Assembly: GCA_027592035.1 (NCBI GenBank)
Contig: JAQCIK010000031.1
Coordinates: 1-17,861, forward strand
Direction: 5' to 3'
DNA: 17,861 bases
Origin: Casp-actino8 sp001510455
GTDB lineage: Bacteria; Actinomycetota; Acidimicrobiia; Acidimicrobiales; Ilumatobacteraceae
Shown: in pieces, positions 14,054 to 17,861 of the stretch
Layout: every line of letters starts with the position of its first letter
Position numbering within the stretch: the first letter of the stretch is position 1
The notes under the pieces: generated by a model
Databases searched by the model: none
Seen by the model: the letters and a program-made list of their open reading frames with translations, nothing else
Told to the model about the DNA's origin: nothing
Program-made: the position numbers and the translations under genes

Positions 14054-14566
14054 TCAGTCGCCGACCGTGGTGGTGACGTCGTTCGGTCGATCGCCGAGAT
14101 CGATGTAGAGCATGGTGCGATCTTCGATGATCGGATACTCACCGTTGGTGGGCGGCGCGAGTTCGGTGACGTCGATGGTTCGTCCGTCGCAGTCGACGAA
14201 TTCACGCGTGCCCTCCACTTGATCGACAGCACAGCTGGGATCGCGGTCGGCGGGGAACGCGTAGTAGACGATCCAGCCTCGCTCGGGGTTGGTGCCTTCG
14301 TGGTCGAGAACGATCGTGCGTTCACCCGTGGTGGTGCCGAGACCGGGGAAGAGAACCGGACCTTCCTCGTCGATCGACTCGGCCCATCGCACCACGTTGC
14401 CCACCGGTAGGCGATCAGGGGTGAAGGTGGTGGTCGTGGTTTGTTCGCCGGCCATCAGCGAAGCGATTCCCCACATCACGAGACCGAGGACGAGAAAGAA
14501 GCCGAGTCCCGCCGCCACCGGGGCCACGGCTCGGGCCAACGGGGAGCGGAGTTCGACCCGACGCAT
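14054..14566 (-). CDS. Membrane-anchored extracytoplasmic protein, possible ligand-less Rieske-like fold
   Basis: Starting at ATG 14566 the product has 170 residues: a basic N-terminus (MRRVELRSPLARAV), one membrane helix (about 14-37), a Thr-rich spacer (TTTTTF), then a domain that should lie outside the membrane. A GTG at 14638 could add 24 residues; neither start has a good Shine-Dalgarno. The order of elements in the domain (GNVVRW..., CAVDQ, FVDCDGRTIDVTELAPPTNG, then MLYIDLG) recalls membrane-anchored Rieske-like proteins of actinobacteria. It has two cysteines 14 apart and lacks the CxH...CxxH ligands, so it probably carries no cluster and perhaps a disulfide. That fold assignment is weak. 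It ends convergently with the PhyH gene; both stops sit in a mini-palindrome (ACTGA-CGTT-TCAGT). Confidence 0.65.
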   Translation of the reverse strand: MRRVELRSPLARAVAPVAAGLGFFLVLGLVMWGIASLMAGEQTTTTTFTPDRLPVGNVVRWAESIDEEGPVLFPGLGTTTGERTIVLDHEGTNPERGWIVYYAFPADRDPSCAVDQVEGTREFVDCDGRTIDVTELAPPTNGEYPIIEDRTMLYIDLGDRPNDVTTTVGD

Positions 14567-14718
14567 GGGTGGAGTCTGCCCGTTGACGCTGCCGACGGCC
14601 ACTCTGAGCAGGGAATTCGTGACCGAGAAGGTGGTCACAGGAAATTTCCCAAGTTTTCGCGAGATCCCGAGCGGACCGGCCTCTTGTCCGGTGTCAGCAC
14701 AACACCGCTGGCCCGACG

Positions 14719-14724
14719 AAAGGA
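14719..14724 (+). promoter_or_regulatory. Shine-Dalgarno (AAAGGA) pointing to an ATA start
   Basis: AAAGGA ends six bases before the ATA at 14731, ideal spacing. The next conventional start in frame (GTG 14773) is 48 bases away and has no Shine-Dalgarno. Confidence 0.5.
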
Positions 14725-14730
14725 CACAAC

Positions 14731-15339
14731 ATAAAGATCAACCGCCGCCCCGCTCGACTGGCCCTCTCACTCGTGACGGCCACCGCCATCGTTCTCGGAG
14801 CCGGCGTGTCCGGTGCCGCCGCCTCCGGTGGCCCGGGCCGCAGTGGCGAGGCCCACGCCGAGCACGGACATCCGAATCCCGAGGCCGTTCGCGGTCACGA
14901 CGAAGACGGCAAGACTGGCAAGGGTCACACCAGCCACGGCAACGGACACGGCTACGGCCACGGCGATCACGATGGTCACGATGACCCGGTCGCCGACGAG
15001 CCGGTCGCCGATGACCCGGTCGCTGATGAGCCGGTCGCTGATGAGCCGGTTGCTGACGACCCGGTCGCTGAGGATCCTCGTGCCGACGATCGAGTCATTC
15101 AGGTGGTTCCGGTGACGCCGCCCACGATCCCGACAACCCCCGCTGCCCCAGCCGAGCCGACCAAGGCTCAGACGGGAGTCTCACCGGAGGCGTCAGACGC
15201 GTCGAACGAGACGGTCGAGCAGCCGGCCGAGAGCCAGATGGTCGAAGCCCGACGGAGCGAATCCCCGGTTTCCGATGACAGCACCGTCGAGGCCCAGGGA
15301 GGCGTCGAAGCCGCCGGAGTGATCCTGCGCTTCCGCTGA
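14731..15339 (+). CDS. Exported low-complexity protein: His/Gly-rich segment and PVAD(E/D) pentapeptide repeats
   Basis: No named family. Reading from the ATA at 14731 gives KINRRPARLALSLVTATAIV, a textbook signal-peptide beginning (basic, then hydrophobic), with a likely cleavage after GAAA near GVSGAAASGG. Starting at GTG 14773 would remove every basic residue, so the upstream start is preferred. The mature part holds a His/Gly/Asp-rich stretch (HGNGHGYGHGDHDGHDD), seven PVAD(E/D)-type repeats, a Pro/Thr-rich segment and an acidic/Ser tail ending GVILRFR. No LPXTG sorting motif or C-terminal membrane anchor is seen. The His/Asp stretch could bind metal and the rest is probably disordered; both are inferences. 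It is divergent from the membrane-anchored protein at 14054. Confidence 0.7.
   Translation: MKINRRPARLALSLVTATAIVLGAGVSGAAASGGPGRSGEAHAEHGHPNPEAVRGHDEDGKTGKGHTSHGNGHGYGHGDHDGHDDPVADEPVADDPVADEPVADEPVADDPVAEDPRADDRVIQVVPVTPPTIPTTPAAPAEPTKAQTGVSPEASDASNETVEQPAESQMVEARRSESPVSDDSTVEAQGGVEAAGVILRFR
14986..15090 (+). repeat. Seven tandem 15-bp units coding PVADE/PVADD
   Basis: In frame, units read PVADE, PVADD, PVADE, PVADE, PVADD, PVAED and PRADD. The DNA units are near-identical (CCGGTCGCYGAYGAS-like), so copy number could vary by slippage. Confidence 0.85.
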
Positions 15340-15389
15340 TCGGCGACGGACCAATGGTCCTGTCGCACCAGATGTGACCCTGTGTCACC

Positions 15390-15435
15390 CGAGTGAGTTC
15401 TGCACCCGTGGCGGTTGTGGTGCAGAACTCACTCG
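15390..15435. terminator. 17-bp perfect stem between the exported protein and sucC
   Basis: Arms 15390-15406 and 15419-15435 (CGAGTGAGTTCTGCACC and its complement) pair fully around a 12-base loop. The hairpin begins 51 bp after the upstream stop and has no T-tract on the plus strand, so it may be a Rho-assisted terminator or processing hairpin, or an operator-like site. Confidence 0.5.
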
Positions 15436-15450
15436 CGTCGGGGTGTGGAG

Positions 15451-15483
15451 CCAACCCTGATGCGCCAACCCTGATGCGCCAAC
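15451..15483 (+). repeat. 14-bp tandem repeat (CCAACCCTGATGCG), about 2.4 copies
   Basis: Two exact copies (15451-15464 and 15465-15478) are followed by a partial CCAAC. The repeat sits 76 bp before the sucC start and immediately upstream of the inferred promoter. It could be tandem regulator sites or a recent slippage duplication. Confidence 0.75.
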
Positions 15484-15513
15484 TAGGTGGCATTCCGGCC
15501 CACGACCTAGGGT
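15483..15513 (+). promoter_or_regulatory. Candidate sucC promoter region: CTAGGT/ACCTAG dyad overlapping a TAGGGT -10
   Basis: TAGGGT (15508-15513) matches the actinobacterial TANNNT -10 pattern and lies 45 bp before the sucC ATG. A 6-base inverted repeat (CTAGGT 15483-15488, ACCTAG 15505-15510) overlaps it. No clear -35 hexamer is visible. The overlap of dyad and -10 would suit repression, which is inferred. Confidence 0.4.
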
Positions 15514-15558
15514 TTCCCACTCGGAACCGCCGTACCGTCCGAAAGGGGATTCCACGAC

Positions 15559-16710
15559 ATGGATCTGTTCGAGTACCAGGGCAAGCAGTACTTCGCCCGC
15601 TTCGACATCCCGGTGAGCCCGGGTGGTGTCGCCGACACGGTCGACGACGCGGTTCGGGTGGCCGAGGCGTCCGGTTTTCCGGTGGTGGTGAAGGCCCAGG
15701 TGCAAGTGGGCGGTCGTGGCAAGGCCGGCGGCATCAAACTCGCCAACGATGCCGATGAGGTCCGCTTGCACGCCGGGAACATCCTCGGCATGGACATCAA
15801 GGGTCATGTCGTGAAGCGACTCTGGGTCGAACATGCGAGTGACATCGACGAGGAGTACTACGCCTCCTACACCCTCGATCGTGCGGCCAAGAAGCACTTG
15901 CTGATGTTGTCGGCTCAAGGTGGTGTCGACATCGAAGAGGTCGCGGCCAAGGATCCTGATGCGATCGTGAAGTTGCACATCGATCCGGTCGACGGCATCA
16001 GTGAAGCCACGGCCCGTCAGGCCGCCGTCGACGCCAAGATCCCGGCCAAGGCCGTCGATGGTGTGGCCAAGATTCTCGTTCAGCTGTACCGCTGCTTCAC
16101 CGAAGGCGACTGTGATCTCGCCGAGATCAACCCGCTCATCTTGAAGCCCACCGGAGAGGTGCACGCTCTCGACGCCAAGGTGAGCCTCGACAACAATGCG
16201 TCGTTCCGTCATCCAGAGTGGGAGGAATACCGAGCAACCGAAGAACTCGACGAGCGTGAGCAGCTCGCCCGAACCCACGACCTCCAGTACATCGGTCTCG
16301 AAGGTTCGGTCGGCATCATCGCCAACGGAGCCGGGCTCGCCATGAGCACGCTCGACGTTGTCAACCAAGTGGGTGGACAAGCTGCGAACTTCCTCGACAT
16401 CGGCGGTGGCGCCAATGCCGACGTGATGGCCGCCGCACTCGAAGTGATCAACTTCGACAAGGACGTGACGTCGATCTTCATCAACATCTTCGGAGGAATC
16501 ACCCGCGGCGAAGAAGTGGCCAAGGGAATCGTCGAGGCTCTCGGACGCGTCGATCTGCGCGCACCGATCGTGATCCGACTCGATGGCACCAATGCCGAGG
16601 AAGGACGATCGATTCTGAAGAACGCGGGTATTCCCGAGTCGAAACTCGTCTCGAAACCCACCATGCTCGAAGCGGCCGAGGCCGCCGTTGCGATCGCGAA
16701 GGGAAAGTGA
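15559..16710 (+). CDS. sucC: Succinate-CoA ligase (ADP-forming) subunit beta
   Basis: This 383-residue subunit, with SucD, interconverts succinyl-CoA and succinate while making ATP in the TCA cycle. It begins MDLFEYQGKQYFARFDIPV, the usual SucC start, and has the ATP-grasp segment VVKAQVQVGGRGKAGGIKL (about 44-62), DLAEINPLI (about 188-196) that completes the nucleotide/Mg2+ site, and the C-terminal ligase domain with FLDIGGGA and INIFGGITRG. Length is normal. AAAGGGG lies 10 bases before the ATG. sucD follows after 4 bp. Confidence 0.97.
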   Translation: MDLFEYQGKQYFARFDIPVSPGGVADTVDDAVRVAEASGFPVVVKAQVQVGGRGKAGGIKLANDADEVRLHAGNILGMDIKGHVVKRLWVEHASDIDEEYYASYTLDRAAKKHLLMLSAQGGVDIEEVAAKDPDAIVKLHIDPVDGISEATARQAAVDAKIPAKAVDGVAKILVQLYRCFTEGDCDLAEINPLILKPTGEVHALDAKVSLDNNASFRHPEWEEYRATEELDEREQLARTHDLQYIGLEGSVGIIANGAGLAMSTLDVVNQVGGQAANFLDIGGGANADVMAAALEVINFDKDVTSIFINIFGGITRGEEVAKGIVEALGRVDLRAPIVIRLDGTNAEEGRSILKNAGIPESKLVSKPTMLEAAEAAVAIAKGK

Positions 16711-16714
16711 CGTC

Positions 16715-17614
16715 ATGGCCATTTTCGTGAACGAGAACACCAAGGTGATCGTGCAGGGCCTGACTGGTGGTCAGGGCAAGTATCACGGTCTTCGTAACAA
16801 GGCGTACGGCACTCAGGTCGTGGCCGGAGTGACGCCCGGGAAGGGCGGCACCGATGTCGAGGGGATTCCGGTGTTCGACACCGTGGCCGAAGCGGTGAAG
16901 GCGACGGGTGCCGATGCGTCGTTCGTGGCCGTTCCCCCCAAGGCGGCGTCGGCAGCCATCCTCGAAGCGGCAGCCGCGGGTGTGCGATTCGTCGTGTGCA
17001 TCACCGAAGGCATTCCGGCCCAGGACGAGGCCAAGGTCTACAACACACTCGTGCGCGACTTCCCCAACACGCGCCTCCTCGGCCCCAACTGCCCGGGCAT
17101 CATCAGCCCCGGGAAGTGCAACATCGGCATCACGGCCGGTGAGATTGCCGAGTTGCCGAGCGCGGGCAAGAAGAACGTGGGCATCGTGAGTCGTTCGGGA
17201 ACGCTCACGTATCAAGCGTTGTACGAGTTGAAGCAGCGCGGCATCGGTGTGAGCACGTGTGTCGGTATCGGCGGCGATCCGGTGCCGGGCACCAACTTCA
17301 TCGACTGTCTGCGTGAGTTCCAGAACGATCCCGAGACCGACGCGATCATCATGATCGGCGAGATCGGCGGCTCGGCCGAGGAAGAGGCGGCCGAGTTCAT
17401 CAAGGCCAACGTGACCAAGCCGATGAGTGCGTACATCGCCGGCGTGACGGCGCCCCCGGGCAAGAAGATGGGCCACGCCGGTGCCATCGTGTCGGGAGGC
17501 AAGGGCACGGCCCAAGGAAAGATGGACGCATTGCGCGCCGCTGGTGTGAAGGTCGGTCAGAACCCGACCGAAGCCGGCACCTTGATGGCCGAGATCATCG
17601 CCTCACTCGGCTGA
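16715..17614 (+). CDS. sucD: Succinate-CoA ligase subunit alpha
   Basis: This 299-residue subunit binds CoA and carries the phosphorylated histidine. GLTGGQGKYH (16-25) is the CoA-binding Rossmann start, GPNCPGII (123-130) and MIGEIGG (213-219) are standard SucD motifs, and H254 in GHAGAIVSGG is the catalytic histidine. I chose ATG 16715 because GGGAAAG at the end of sucC lies 7 bases upstream and the protein then starts MAIFVNENTKVIVQG as in relatives; an upstream in-frame start at 16688 would overlap sucC. Only 4 bp separate it from sucC, so the subunits are co-translated. A long hairpin 35 bp after the stop ends the transcript. Confidence 0.97.
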   Translation: MAIFVNENTKVIVQGLTGGQGKYHGLRNKAYGTQVVAGVTPGKGGTDVEGIPVFDTVAEAVKATGADASFVAVPPKAASAAILEAAAAGVRFVVCITEGIPAQDEAKVYNTLVRDFPNTRLLGPNCPGIISPGKCNIGITAGEIAELPSAGKKNVGIVSRSGTLTYQALYELKQRGIGVSTCVGIGGDPVPGTNFIDCLREFQNDPETDAIIMIGEIGGSAEEEAAEFIKANVTKPMSAYIAGVTAPPGKKMGHAGAIVSGGKGTAQGKMDALRAAGVKVGQNPTEAGTLMAEIIASLG

Positions 17615-17649
17615 CCTCCACCATCCACGACCGACCACCAATGTCCCTT

Positions 17650-17704
17650 GGTGTTCTGGGTGAAAAAACCGCGCATAAGCGACGCTTTTTTCACCCAGAA
17701 CACC
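17650..17704. terminator. Bidirectional terminator after sucD, 19-bp perfect stem
   Basis: Arms 17650-17668 (GGTGTTCTGGGTGAAAAAA) and 17686-17704 are exactly complementary around a 17-base GC-rich loop that can form its own small stem. The A6/T6 runs sit at the inner end of the stem, so a T-run follows the loop on either strand. It separates plus-strand sucCD from the minus-strand gene coming from the right edge. Confidence 0.8.
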
Positions 17705-17723
17705 GGATGGGAACGAGCTTCTT

Positions 17724-17755
17724 GGTGATCTGGTGATTTGGTGATCGGGTGATCA
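17724..17755 (+). repeat. Four tandem 8-bp repeats (GGTGATYN)
   Basis: The units are GGTGATCT, GGTGATTT, GGTGATCG and GGTGATCA, without gaps. The last unit contains the stop codon of the minus-strand gene at the right edge. Confidence 0.75.
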
Positions 17756-17861
17756 GGCGCTGGGGGGAGGCGGGGGAGGAGTCGATCCACCCGACTCACC
17801 CGAACTGCCGAACGAATCCTTCAACTTGTTGACGTCGGTCAGGTCCTTCAGATTGCCACCC
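17753..17861 (-). CDS. C-terminal end of an unidentified protein (cut by window edge)
   Basis: The minus strand reads GGNLKDLTDVNKLKDSFGSS, then GESGGSTPPPPPPSA and a TGA stop at 17755-17753. The visible 35 residues are a short Leu/Lys-rich helix followed by a Ser/Gly-rich and poly-proline tail. I cannot name the family; the helix followed by a disordered tail suggests the end of a larger cytoplasmic or membrane-associated protein. It converges on sucD across the shared hairpin. Confidence 0.5.
   Translation of the reverse strand, partial: GGNLKDLTDVNKLKDSFGSSGESGGSTPPPPPPSA

Noticed and set aside
1..17861. tRNA/rRNA genes, CRISPR arrays, insertion sequences, phage genes
   Set aside because: Looked for on both strands; no cloverleaf-like block, regularly spaced repeat-spacer pattern, transposase or integrase motifs seen.

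Overview
The window looks like a chromosomal segment of a high-GC actinobacterium. A lineage near Acidimicrobiia/Ilumatobacter is my guess, not something the sequence proves. Supporting signs are GC-rich, GTC/TCG-rich coding sequence, frequent GTG starts, tight 4-bp gene overlaps, a PPOX-class putative F420-dependent oxidoreductase, sucCD, and three recurring TAGGGT (TANNNT-type) -10-like hexamers in front of genes. I see no rRNA, tRNA, CRISPR array, transposase or integrase.

Layout. (1) Positions 1-6123, minus strand, hold a nucleoside-type ABC uptake operon read right to left: BMP-family lipoprotein (4855-6123), dual-domain ATPase (3179-4702), two permeases (2079-3182, 1123-2082). A Rieske-type ring-hydroxylating oxygenase (125-1126) and a small DUF2256-like zinc-finger protein cut by the window edge (1-114) follow. 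ATPase, permeases and oxygenase are chained by 4-bp stop/start overlaps. (2) 6169-8844, minus strand: a four-helix membrane protein, a DeaD/CsdA-like RNA helicase and a PPOX-fold flavin/F420 protein, closely spaced and running into the transporter operon with only 45 bp between. (3) 8921-11817, plus strand: a large uncharacterised coiled-coil protein followed 2 bp later by a 14-TM DHA2-type MFS exporter. (4) 11896-12645: two convergent small paralogous genes, 1 bp apart and bracketed by an exact 11-bp direct repeat. (5) 12647-14566: Nudix hydrolase (minus), phytanoyl-CoA-dioxygenase-like enzyme (plus), and a membrane-anchored extracytoplasmic protein (minus) whose C-terminal layout recalls a Rieske fold without ligands. 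(6) 14731-15339: an exported His/Gly-rich, PVAD(E/D)-repeat protein with an apparent ATA start. (7) 15559-17614: sucC-sucD, preceded by a repeat-rich 219-bp region and closed by a long bidirectional hairpin. A convergent partial gene enters from the right edge (17753-17861).

How they fit together. The clearest functional unit is region 1: uptake of a nucleoside-like compound coupled to an oxygenase that probably starts its breakdown. The best candidates for undescribed biology are this transporter-oxygenase coupling, the coiled-coil/MFS pair, and the inverted paralog pair with its flanking repeat. sucCD is ordinary TCA-cycle housekeeping.
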